This document shows positions 19,966 to 31,600 of a stretch of 64,000 nt of DNA, piece after piece. The position numbers were made by a program, and so were the translations under genes. Each line of letters begins with the position of its first letter. The stretch's first letter is position 1. The notes below the pieces were generated by a model. The model was not told the DNA's origin. It was given only the letters and a program-made list of their open reading frames with translations, and ran no database searches. The stretch is from Odobenus rosmarus divergens (lineage: Eukaryota; Chordata; Mammalia; Carnivora; Odobenidae): assembly GCF_000321225.1 (NCBI RefSeq), contig NW_004450480.1, positions 2,490,176 through 2,554,175 of the forward strand, read 5' to 3'.

Positions 19966-22491
19966 TAAGGCTTATTCCCCGGGAAGAAACAGTTGCCATT
20001 CCAGACATTTTACAGACTTTTTTTTTTTTTTTTACATTTTTAACAAAGCTTTTTTTCCTTTATATATAAGAGATCAAAATAAATAAGGATTAGTTTTTGA
20101 AGGATCTTTGAGCTTGTTAAAAGGTAAAAAAAAAAAAAAAAACTACATGTGATTTATCATTTAAATCTCTATACCTTCACTAATTTCTAAAAAAATAAAA
20201 TAAAATTTGAAATGAGGTTTAAGCAAGATGGAATTGATATTGTAGAAGAATAAGAATAACCCAATGTTAATTGGGGGTAGAAAAAATGAAGTTTATTTAA
20301 AAAGATCTCAATCACAATAAGTTGGAGTGGAAAAAAACCATACAGAGATTGAACAAAAACTCTTCCTCCGAGATTCCTAGCAGTCAAGTTTAAAAGAAAA
20401 ATTATACGAATTTGTTACTCAGCTTCCTTTGTGTCATGACAGGAGCCATCAGAAGGACAAAATTTTTCACTGTTCCTGAAATTTGACAAGGAGTTCCTCA
20501 TTTGCAGTATATCGTACCATATAATACACCATGTCCTTGACATTAATTATAAAGAGAGATTTTTTCTCTCCCCATGGACTACCTCTCTTTAGTCAACACT
20601 AATGAAAATTTCCTGGAACCTTTTTTTCTTTTTTTTCCCCAAACTTGCCCCTGTCTCACGATATTTTAAACTTTGAACAGTATCACAGAATTGGAAACAA
20701 ATCACATCGCACACATTCAGGCGTGCCCATTTTCAAGTCATGGGTGTTAGCATAGGCATTATAAAGGCATCAAGTCAGAAGAAAAATAATTCATGCTTAC
20801 AGGTGACTCCAAAGAAAACAATGAAAACTGTTCAGGATGCCCTTATTTGAAGCTGTCAGGGTAACACAACTCTCAAGGTGAATATTTCATCTTTTCAACC
20901 ATACTTTCAGCTTTGCTTAATCACAGTTTTGAGCTCTGCTAGAAATCTTTGCTAGCTAATGGCACGAGATGAGTTAAACACCTGGCACAGCTTTGCATGA
21001 GGAACGTCTTGGACTGAGATCTCGCAGGGCTCATGGAACCCAGGAGACACAACGTACGGCCGAGCTGAGTCGCTGTGGCAGAGACGGAATGGCCCACAAA
21101 ACAGAAGATATTTCCTGCATGGTCCTTTACACACAAAGTTTGCAGATGCCCGAAGTTAACTAAGCTTTCCTTTTTAAGACTGGACAACTGAGTCTCAGCA
21201 AAGGGAAGTGCTTTGACTTGATAACCCCAAATACTAGCTAGGATCCACCCTTTCCATGCTGCAGTGTACAAATGAGACTGTCCTCCGGGGCGGGCAATCA
21301 AGGTGCTTCCCACAAAGGTTTCATTTAAACATCAATGATGGCGAAATGCAGGAAGTTGGATTTTTCGCCTCCAATCAAATGTGCCAGAATGCAACTCTAA
21401 AAACAAATCCATACCTTTAAAAGGCGTCCTAGAGTCCCAGAATGCTCGGTAAGATTAAAAACAAAAGTGATCTAAGGATCTTCATGTTATAAAGGGGGTT
21501 CAAAAAAAACCCAAAACATGTTCAACTAAAGAGTAGGAAGTCTCTGTCTTACAAATTCATCAACTCAATTTAGTAATATCTGAGTGAAGACTCAGTGCAA
21601 CCAGGTCAGCAAGGAACCTGTTTTAAAACAGACACAAATCCACTAAAGCAAATGGAGATGTTATTGGCCAAAATTCAAAAATAAAATCAAGATGCTACTT
21701 GAGAAACCTCAGCCATGAAAATGACCTGCAAGATTAACTTGTGTCAGATGACCACAGCCACACCAGAAAGAGACCTTTGGAAATCAAGAAAATACAGAGC
21801 ATCTATAACCATTTTAAACAGAGTGCTTTTTTGTCCCCCCTCCCAAAAGTGAGTTTGAGAAAATTTAATTTAGCTTTAATTCATCAAGCTACATTAGTCT
21901 CTCTGAAAACTTCTAATTTTAAAATCAAATACTCATTTGATTTTCAAGCAAGGTCAAGAGAATAAGGCAGCCTAGCGCGCTGACATCACAGGGATATGCC
22001 CCACGCCGCTCAGCAGTTACATCAATGTGCTGGGTTGCTATGGTGCTTGACTATTAATTTCTGAAAGAAGGTGATTACAAAGCCGCCAGATGAACATCAA
22101 TCGGATGACACCACTTCGGCACAGAACACTGACATGCGCTACTCGTGTTTGCAGCAAGTTCATTTTTATGAATCACCACTTCTGTGATGTGAATATTCCT
22201 TTCTAACTTTAAGCCCACCAAGTCAACAGCCAAAAAAAAAAAGTTCAGCTTCGACAAAGAAGATAAAGTTTGATAACATTTTGGGGGGAAAGAGACTCTG
22301 CGGACCATTTCTTAAGGGCAATCTTTTCTTGAAAGATCTCCCAAAAGACGCTACTACATACGGACTTACACACAAATGCACGCACATACATTTGGCAGCT
22401 ACACAGATCGGAAAAGAGTTCAATTAAGATATACCTAGAAGGAGGGAGATATGGGCCAAGATATAATTCCACTAATCATATTTGCATTTAC
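19966..22491. other. repeat-poor noncoding sequence, with CpG-retaining patches
   Basis: No gene or interspersed repeat is recognised. Simple runs are T at about 20019-20034 and A at 20126-20142. Two short patches keep unusually many CpG pairs for AT-rich noncoding DNA: about seven at 21003-21092, and nine at 21976-22145. The second also contains TGACATCA at 21982-21989, which resembles a cAMP-response or AP-1 type site. This may be conserved regulatory DNA, but no alignment was possible. Confidence 0.5.
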
Positions 22492-22551
22492 CTTTTTGGC
22501 TTCTGGAAAGCAATCTTCAGGTATAGTCACCTCAAAAGGTCACTTCTTACC
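22492..22551 (-). other. candidate 60-nt noncoding or 'poison' exon
   Basis: Read on the minus strand, a strong acceptor (polypyrimidine TTCTCTTTTGTTTTCAG) ends at 22552. It is followed by 60 bases and a good donor, AAAAAG|GTAAAT, with the intron starting at 22491. All three frames contain a stop, so this would be a 5' UTR, noncoding RNA or nonsense-mediated-decay exon. The first exon bases are GGTAAG, themselves donor-like, a pattern reminiscent of recursive-splice exons, although offset by one G from the AG|GTAAG form. No transcript evidence is available; it may be a chance arrangement. Confidence 0.25.
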
Positions 22552-25460
22552 CTGAAAACAAAAGAGAACGTCAAAATCCGAATGTCAAGAGACAGCAGCA
22601 ACCACCCATCTGCCTGGGATAGAGGCAAGAACAACAAAAGAACTCCGTTACATTGCACGGCAAATGACGTTCAGTTAATAAAAACAAGTCCCAAGACCAC
22701 TGATCTGGCGCACAGGCCTGTGAGCTCCTCAAGACAACAAAAACAACGTGGGTGGAAAAAGTAAAGGTGAAACATTTCAAATTTTGCCTATGAACTTTTT
22801 CTCATTTTGTCATCTATCAATTTATTTTCTGGTGCAATAATACGTGACTCATAGGCCTTTGTTTTTGGAAACCAGACTGCTCCTTGAACGTGTCTGTTTG
22901 GTTAACATCCACAACATCTCTGATTTCATTAAAGCACAGGCTTGTTCCCCACCCCCCCTTAGGAAGAGAGTGAGTTCTTATAGACAAGATGCTTTATGCC
23001 ATCCTGGAACCTTTCAAAATGAATACAAGCACCAAGATCTTCAAGTCTGGGGAGGGGTAGGGGGTTAATCAGTTGGTGAAAGCTGTTCACACTATGTTTT
23101 CCACTTAGCATTTATCTACCAGATCTACCAAGTTAAATAAAAATGGTCTGTGTCAGATGAAATAAACAATTGAAACCGACCTCCCTAAAACACAAAGAAA
23201 GCCTGGAACATGTTTTATCCCACATCTACTCCTGCATCTGCATACTCTCTTATGCAAAACAGTGTGTAATCCTCTAAGAAACATTACAAGCTGCCTCTTT
23301 CTGCCCATGTAACTGGGATCAACATATGGCACAAGTGAAAAGAAAAACATTTGTTTATTAATTTAGATCAAGTTACCGACAGGGTACAGGATTCATTCCA
23401 CATCAGCTGACCAAATGCTCATGTAATTTTTTTGTAAGATGCTAAGATCGTATCGTCATTTTACTAAAATGTTAATATCCTTTTGCTCACTCTTCAGAAC
23501 AATATGTAATGAAGTGGTTTTAATTTTATACAGAATATATCCCCGCTTATCCCTCTGCTGTCAGCCCCGAATGTGGAAAGGCAAACATTATTGAGAAGAG
23601 TTAAATCTTATTTCACAAGGGCTAAAATTTGAAAGTGGCACTTTGGTGAGTACTATCTTTGAGGAATTGATCTGAGGCCAATTTATGACATTTCCACAAG
23701 CAAGTATATGCAGATTCTTGCCATAAAGATTGGAAAAAAAATGCAGGCTCTGAGTGAAATCATAATTTTCATGTTTACTGTAAGAGGAAATTGGAGGTTT
23801 TCACCATAAATGTTCACCATTTGGGTGGGGGAAAACCCTCGCTCTGGGACTTAAAATTACTATTTTGCAACCTGCCCCAAACCTTTTTGTTTTTACACAA
23901 AACAATTCAAATTGAAAATGAAAATTTTGAGACACACTGCTGATGTGTGTCCCCAGGATTGGTTTCTCTACCGGTGAGAACTCTGTCACGGGGCAAATGG
24001 TGCTAAGAAAACAGGGAGCAACGATGTTGGGATCCTCAGGGTAATGGGGAGATCGCAAAGCAGCCCAAGAGCTCATTAGATACAAGGCACAGCAATAATC
24101 TTATACACGAGAAATTGCCATCTCACCAGGCATGCAATCTTAAATGGAAAGGAAGTGAACTCTGGCAGATCCTACTGAAGTCAAAGCAAGAACGGCCATT
24201 CTCCCTCCTTTTTTACTTGAGATATTCTCCAATGTGTGTGCTCGAAACTAATGTTCATGTTCACCTATTGAGTTGCATTTATTTTTGCATGTTTGGCAGT
24301 CAGATCTATAGTATTTGACTTTGCAATGCAGATGAGATTGCTATCATATAGGCCTGCAAACAACTGGACCTTATTAAAATTTAATTAAAAAAAAAAACCT
24401 GCTGAAAATGCCTACTTTGAATAAAGTTATCTCGAGCCATGTATTCAAACCTGTAGAAGGATTTCAGGGAAGAATGGGGCCTATTTCTCTATGCACCTGT
24501 CTACATAGTACAGTGTGTAAGTGAACAAAACAAAAATATATGCTGATTTACCCTCACAGATTTTACAAGTATAATTTTCCCCTAGGGAAACAAAATTATA
24601 CCACTGACCCTCCAACTTATAATTACTAAAGCGATACAAAATCGGCTACATTTAATTTTTACTTATACAAAAAAAAAAAAAAAACCTGGCAGTGGGATAC
24701 AAGTCATGTTTTTCTCCATCGTGAAGTTCCATAAATTTTAATGCATATGCACATTTGACCACTTATTAATTTATTTCTGTTGATTTTCGTTTTTAGTATA
24801 CATTAGCCAAGTAATCTAAAAGATATTTTTCTAGCTTTGCAGAGAAAAGATTAATAGTTCAACAGCTGTTTGCCATCATGCTAAATTAAATGAAATGTGT
24901 CAATATAACAGACAAGAAAATTAGGGAGTAGTACTGGGGCCTGAGTCTGCATCATGAGGAGCCTGGAAGAATCAGAAATCAACAACTAGTAGAACAACCT
25001 GCATTTCATTTTTTTTTCCAAAATGTAAAACTTCCGTTTCCAAAGCAGTTCGCTATTTTTTTTTAAACAATCACTTTTACTTATCATATCAACTAGTTAC
25101 CTGAATGCTTACTCACCGCACACGCATCAAAACTAAAATTAAATGGTTATGTAAAGCTTTTTTTTAATATAAAAAGAAAAATATTCCCCTCCAGCCCACT
25201 CGTCTTCTTTTAAAATGCTGTTACCATCTGAATTGCATTGTCTTTCTCTCTCTTTCTGAAGTTTCCTATTGGTTTTAGGTTTTAAAAGTGAGCCAGGAAT
25301 ATGGTAAATAGAAATGACTTATTTTCCTTCGTGTCATTCTCCGTACAGTTAAGATCCCGTGAACACGAGTACTCTTCCTGGTGTGGCCCCCCACTACTGT
25401 TTGCAAGAGTGTTGTCCACCTGAATCTATGCGTTGACCATAAAGACCTTGAGCAAGACAC
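22552..25460. other. repeat-poor noncoding sequence
   Basis: No gene or interspersed repeat is recognised. An A-run (about 17) occurs near 24669-24684. The open frames on both strands are short and domain-free. Confidence 0.5.
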
Positions 25461-25492
25461 CGATCTTCAGCAGCAACGATCTTCAGCAGCAA
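25461..25492 (+). repeat. perfect 16-bp tandem duplication
   Basis: CGATCTTCAGCAGCAA is present twice with no gap, at 25461-25476 and 25477-25492. Two exact units with CpG preserved in both suggest a recent local duplication. Confidence 0.95.
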
Positions 25493-28249
25493 CTCTCATC
25501 TTCCTCTACCTTCCCAACCCCCACCCCTTAAGAACTTCCCACTGTCTGTGGACCTCTTAGGTTACCATAGTGCTACAACATCACACTTTGTAGGGGTGTA
25601 TTTTGCCCTTCGTTTCACGTGTTCGAGAAATAATACACAATGCCAACTGGTATGGCGTAGTCAGAACCAAGTTGCAGGTAAGTTGACTTCATTTCACAAG
25701 ACTGAAAATGAACAATATACACTCTACTTTTCCCACTAAGAGTATGTCCCCCCTTTTCTTCCATGGCAGCTGAAGGAAATGATCTACATCAGGATTTCTG
25801 CATTATGTTTCATTTTACACGATCATACAAAAGGGACTGGGAAAGACAACCAACGTTTTCTATCTTAACCTTCAGTCCACCAAATGAGGGCTGAGAAGGT
25901 ACTGGGTCCCACGTGTCACTGGGGATGCAAGGATGTCACAGCCAGCTCCTGGCCCACAAGGAAGGTGGCGCTTTAGTGATTTGTCTCTGGTTAGAGAAGA
26001 CCTTCTCTGAAAGCCCAGGAAAAAAGTTCAAGCTTCTCATACCCCAAATATTCCAAGCAAAGGACACGTACTTCATCTAAGAAAACAGAAGGTCTAAATG
26101 GGCCAGTTTCCAAGAGATGCCTGCTTCTTTAACTAGAGACTTCTAACTCATGTGGATTTTCATGTCTCGTTTTTCAAAGATTTCTTAGGAAAACAGGAGT
26201 ATATCAACACAAATTTGCCTAGCTGAGAAATGATAGTGCGAGGGTCACTTCATTTTCTGCACTCAAGACAAGAAAATCCACTCAGAAATCAACCACAGAG
26301 AGTTTTTTCTCTGCTCTAATAACTTCAATATTGAGTCAGGCTTACAGAAAGAAAAAGCAAAGAGGGCAGGAAGGAAGGGAGAAAAAGAGGTAAGAGGGAA
26401 AGGAACCGGGAGCCCAGAACAGGGGCAGAGTAAAAGAGGGAAGGAGAATGGAAAGGGAAAGGAGCAGCTGCAGAGTTCAGGCCTTTGGGACACGGGCCAG
26501 GCTCGCAGGCTTACAATCACTCCGGCTCTGTTACTTGTGTTACTTCTGTCTACCAAAGAAATCCACCACCGTTCCCTAACGTCCCCTCCTGTGGCTGCGA
26601 GGAACATTTTACTTCCTTTCTCCTCACCCTCTGGGACTCTTCACCAAATCGTGGAACCTAACTCTGGGGTCCATTCTCCTAAGAAAAACCGAAAATACTA
26701 GAAGGTAAGCCACATGGCGCAGGCAATGCCAGGCAAGGCGCGCCCTGGGAAACTGCTCCAGGCTGTCAGCACCCCCCCCCACCCCCAGCTGCTCCACACT
26801 GGTCCATCTCTTTTGGAGGAACTCCTCTCGCTTATACCTTACAGAAAAGTAAAACCCTGGTCATGGTCATGTGAAAATATTTTATAGGTATCCCTTAACA
26901 GCCTTTAAATGTTGAAACCCAAAAACAATATTTGCTGTTTTCTCTTTGAAGCTCTAACAAAGCCTTTGTTTTAGATTTACCTTTAGTGTGCAATAAGAGT
27001 TAATAATCAAATCCATCCCAACCCCCACAAATGTTAAACAAAAAGATAAAAGAAATGCAAATAGCTATTGTCATGGAAAGTTAAAGTACCTGTCTGTATT
27101 TTTAAGTGAAAACTATTATCTCTATCAATCAAAATTTAAGAATACAATAGCGCTAATCACAGAAGGTGCTCTGACGGAGTTACTTTTCCTCATAAAAAAA
27201 AAAAGTATTTTTCCCCTTAAAAACCGAGTATAAAAGTCATATACTTACAATTAGATAGGGTATTTGTAATTTTATTATTAAAAACCTACAGCAGCCTCAC
27301 TGTTAATAAATGCTTCTAAGTCTCTAGACTGATTTGTACCCAAGAAGACCCAACTCCCTACATATTTTAATAAGGTTGATGAAATTTTATTTAAATTCTC
27401 ACAGTTTCCAACCTGCGGGGGAACAGCACACTCTTCTGTTGAAAAGAGTTACTCAAGCAGAGGCAACAGTTAACTGGTAACGCAAACTCCTTCTTTTAGA
27501 CCCTGGACACAATTCCTAGTCCCTGAAATATCTTTACATAGGACATATCTTCCTTGGGTGGCTTGTCCCTTCTTTGTTGTGGCAACTCAGTTTTGAAATT
27601 ATAACATTCTAAAAGAAAGCCGAATTCTACCATCATAGCGCAGAATGATCCAAGTGCACAGTACATCAATTTATCTGAGTCTTTTTTTTTTAATCCACTT
27701 TTTGAAAAGACTGGATTAGACCCTGAATATGGTGCTTTCTACAGACAGTACGGGAACAAAAAAAATAGCAAGACCCCAGATAGTAAAACAAACAGCTCAA
27801 GATTAAAATTCCTAGAGCAAACAGTTAAGCCAGGATGCCATTATGCAGGCTGAGCCTGGATGGATGTCTCCTCCACCGTGGGGCCAAGAGGCTGTCATCT
27901 CCCCCCCCCTCCCCCCCCCCCGGCCCCAAAGCAAGATCAGATTTCCTTCCCTCCCGACCGCCTCTCTGAGCATCATGGCCAACCTCTCTAGTGTGCTATT
28001 AATATCAATGAAGAGACGATTCGATTTCCACTAAAGAAAACCCTTCCTATTCCGGCACAGACCTTCGGGGAGGACCCTGGCCTGGGTATAGACAATACAG
28101 CAGCAGAGTTTCACTGCTTTCTTACAGTTCCGTCTTACACACTGTTTGAAGGCTTTTAGCAAACAATGGCAGCATTATCTCCAGGAGAGTTACAAAACAG
28201 GATTTGTTAGGACAAAGAATAATAAAGCTGTTCCTCTCTCTCTCTCTGT
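25493..28249. other. repeat-poor noncoding sequence
   Basis: No gene is supported. A purine-rich tract runs from about 26346 to 26465 without any SINE head. C-runs at 27901-27909 and 27911-27921 could form i-motif or G-quadruplex structures on the C- and G-rich strands. A 114-codon minus-strand open frame overlapping the purine tract has a Pro, Phe and Ser-rich low-complexity translation and is not believed. Confidence 0.5.
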
Positions 28250-28503
28250 CTCTCTTTCTTCCCCCACCGACACCCCCCCACCCCCGCCCGCCCGGGGTTC
28301 CAAGAGGCTCCCTCTGCCAGTCCAAAATTCAGCCCCAGTTCCTAAGAGGCACCTGTACTCGTCTATTTCAAGGCAGCCAGCAACTGACAACGGCCCAGGA
28401 ACCAGGACCCAGGGCGCTGGCAGGAGGCACCCAGAAGAGCAGGAAAGTAGCCTCTCAACATTTGTAAAATGAAACAAAGTATCAGCCTTGGCTTCTCGCA
28501 CAC
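28250..28503. other. C-rich noncoding sequence downstream of a candidate first exon
   Basis: The patch 28259-28297 is nearly all C with GCCCGCCCG. Short CT repeats precede it (28232-28258). On the minus strand this would be the start of the intron following the candidate exon at 28510. Overlapping open frames of up to 108 codons on both strands are products of this composition. Confidence 0.4.
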
Positions 28504-28509
28504 ACTTAC

Positions 28510-28650
28510 CCGCTCATGGTGAGGAAGGAAAGCTCTGGGGCCAGAGAAGCAATTTTCACACAACGGAAGAAAGTTGAGAGTTTGTCAGGGAGAAACTACA
28601 GGCGCTTGGAAGCCTGCGGGCTCTCAGGGCTCCAAGCTGCCGGCCGTGTG
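28510..28650 (-). promoter_or_regulatory. candidate alternative first exon and promoter area
   Basis: On the minus strand, TCACC precedes ATG AGC GG at 28517-28510 (A at position -3 of the start codon), followed at once by GTAAGTGTG, a near-perfect splice donor (28509-28501). Without splicing the frame would stop at the next codon (GGG TAA), so the arrangement makes sense only as a spliced short coding start. The upstream 130 bases have a raised GC and CpG content (GCCGGCCG at about 28640). No TATA box or definite transcription start is seen and the downstream exon is unknown; the upper boundary is arbitrary. Confidence 0.3.
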
Positions 28651-31600
28651 AGGAAGGACTGAAGGTATGTGGGCTAAACACAACAAAAGCCACTGCCTTA
28701 CTCTAGATTAAATATGCAGGAAGAGGCCCCTTTGCATAAACACAAACACTCAGCAAATGAATAACTGGCTCAATCAGACGCCTGCTGTGCCTTCTACCTG
28801 TCCTCTCTCTGACGAGACACCACCGGTTCCAGGGCACAAGGACTAAACAGGAGACAGTTAAATGTGATGTTGCTATAATAACAATTAAAATGAATTGCAT
28901 TCATTAGTAATTAAGAACTCACTCCTGAATTGGGGGGGGGGAGGTGTTACAGGGGAGAGGGTATAGTGCTATTGTTTTATCTCCAGTTACTCTGAAAAGA
29001 AGTTCGCATAAGACACACCACTGGAGTTTTACCTTAACGTGCCTTGAAATCTCTAACATTCAATAAGAGTTATCAACAATCACTTTCTTCACCAACAATA
29101 TACCTTTTGTTTTTGTGCTTTGCCACACTATAAACCGGTCCTTGTGACCTGTACCTATGAAAGGTCTATTTTATATATGTACAAAAATTTACAGATATAA
29201 AATACAGACACACTTCTGTACACATACATGTACATGCATATACATGGGTATATATAGGCATGCATATAACACTGACACGTATTTAATTAAAGGAGATAAA
29301 CAAACAAAAAACCCATGCCACTTTACACTCTTTAGTTCACTAATGATTTAAGGAACATAATTTGAGTCTTCCAAAAATACATCCCAAATGCCTGCCTTTC
29401 AAATGTCATCAATCCATGACCACTCATTTAAAAACATTACCCATATATTAGAAAGGACGCTTTTAACTGAGTGGCCTCAACCACTTATAATTTCAATTAA
29501 ATAACATAATTACAGTCAACAATTTTCTCCATTTCGGCAGATAATATGCCATACCTCAACATAATTTGTCCTTAGAACCGAGGAATTTAAGCAAAAGGAA
29601 AAACACGCCGGCGCTAAGAATTCACTACTGCCTTTCCTCAGCCTAGGGAGTCAACGCACTCACCTCTGACCTCTTACTGTATGTTCCAGCTACATGTTGG
29701 TCTTAGTAACTTAATTATTTTTTAATAACTTTTGCAGTATTAAATGATTTTGATTGAAACATAAATAAGATTATGTTCATCTACTTCCTTCTAATGCCAC
29801 ATAGTACTATGGGGGCAAATCCAGCACTGCTACTCTATAGGATGTGTCTACATTATTACTTGGACCAAAAAGGGTAGGTCACAGATCCTTCACAGCCTCG
29901 GAGAATGTAGTGCAATTATGCTAGCCAAGGGAAATAAGGCAGCTTTCTATTTCAAAAGCAAGTTCTATTTTATTAACACAACACTGCTCTCTGGCTATAT
30001 CATTCTACTGCAAAAGCAAATGAATATTACTGAAAAATTTTTTTTAAAAAATCACTAACAAGCAGAAAAACCCCATCTCAAACATATATTATGGCATAAT
30101 TTGGAGAAAAGAGGAAAAAAAATAGTTTTAAAGATTCCCAAAACCCCCTCCAACGAATAAAACACAGGTTCTCCCTAAGAGGGGTTCCCAGAGAAACTAA
30201 AGATGCCTATTCTATTCACTATTTTGTCTTGAAATGACCTTCCAAATAAGGTGTTAGATAACCTCCTTCCACAGACGATAGTGATCTAACCTTGATGCAA
30301 ATAAACCATAGAACAAAATTTAATCAGTATATCACTGTGAAAAAGCCTTTGTCCATCCCAATGGAGCTTCTAATGACTGTTTTGGCAGTTCTGGCGGGTA
30401 GTTATGCTTCCTAGCTCATCTATATCTCATACTGGTTGAGCAAGCTAATGGAAGTGCTGTTAGTGGAATCCAATATTAATGCTCTGTATCGTGCAAACCT
30501 GGATGCAACTGAATATATTATACAATTAGAGGTAGTATCTAATTCCATAGGTATTAGATACTGTACTCGAAATTAATATTTTAATGAGGAAAGTGAAATA
30601 AAGACGACAAGCCAGGTAAGGGATCCATGCATTGTGGCCCAGCTAAGCTTCTTGTGGCAAGAGGGCTGGATCCTGGAGCGAACGGCACAGACACAGGATT
30701 GTGACAAAAATCCGTATGCAAGCTCTAGATGCTGAGTGACACATACTGATGCACAGAGTCAAAGATGTCATCCTCACGCAAGCGCCACTGGCTGTAAGCT
30801 TGAGAGAGAATGAAGGAGGGAAAAAATGGGGGCGGGGGGAGTTGCAGCGAGACCTCCAGAAAATAAACAGAGTGTACAGTTTCAAAGGCTGCAGACACAG
30901 ACATTTCATTGTTCAAGCCAATTATCAGTGGAAAATAATAACAACAGATGGATTCAGAGTCACTGACTTTTCATATGCACTTCATCTCAGCGGAACAGAT
31001 GATGAAACGCGAGAGCTATCTCAAAAAGGCAAAACATCTTTCAGTAAAAGAACTCTACAGTCCAGATGGGGACCTTCTAAGGCTGCTGATTATCTTCTTA
31101 TAATGTTGTAAGATAGACTTACTAAAACATTTCAAGAACTGATCAGATATGATGCGTACAATGGCTTCATTATTGGAAGGAGTTGCTTCAGACTTGTGAC
31201 TAAAGCGGGCAGAGATTTCAGTAAGGTTAGGACCGTAAGTTTCCTGTTTTCTCATAGGGACTGCAGGTTCCAACTAAAACTGGAAATCTGTGCACAACAG
31301 AGAATAAACCAACGCCCAAGGATCTTATGTTTGTGGTCTTCTCTCGTTTGAGTGAAGAAAAAAAAGAGATGAACTGGGACTGCGAAAAGGGCATTAAATT
31401 ATTCTGAACCATTCTATCACAACGGGGGAGAAAAAAAAACTCCAAAGCAATTCCTTATTAAAAGCATTCAGTGATAAAATACCATCTCTTACATGCAGTT
31501 AGAACATCTTAACTATCCCTTGCCACCAGTGATCGCAAAATATACTTTGCTCTTAGTAGGAAATAAATATAAATTTCAATGATGGTGTGATAAACAGTTG

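Noticed and set aside
20115..20145. A-run considered as the tail of a processed pseudogene
   Set aside because: No open frame, no gene-like sequence upstream and no flanking direct repeat were found.
25290..25437. A second minus-strand frame of about 47 codons rich in Asn, Cys and acidic residues, ending in TAA
   Set aside because: A frame of this length is expected by chance; it has no clean acceptor with a pyrimidine tract and no known homology.
26346..26465. Purine-rich tract first taken for an antisense SINE body
   Set aside because: No SINE head (CTGAGCCACC) or tail is present at either side.
22492..28517. Joining the two minus-strand candidate exons into one coding sequence
   Set aside because: The phase of the first (two bases of a codon) does not give an open frame across the second under any of the acceptors seen.
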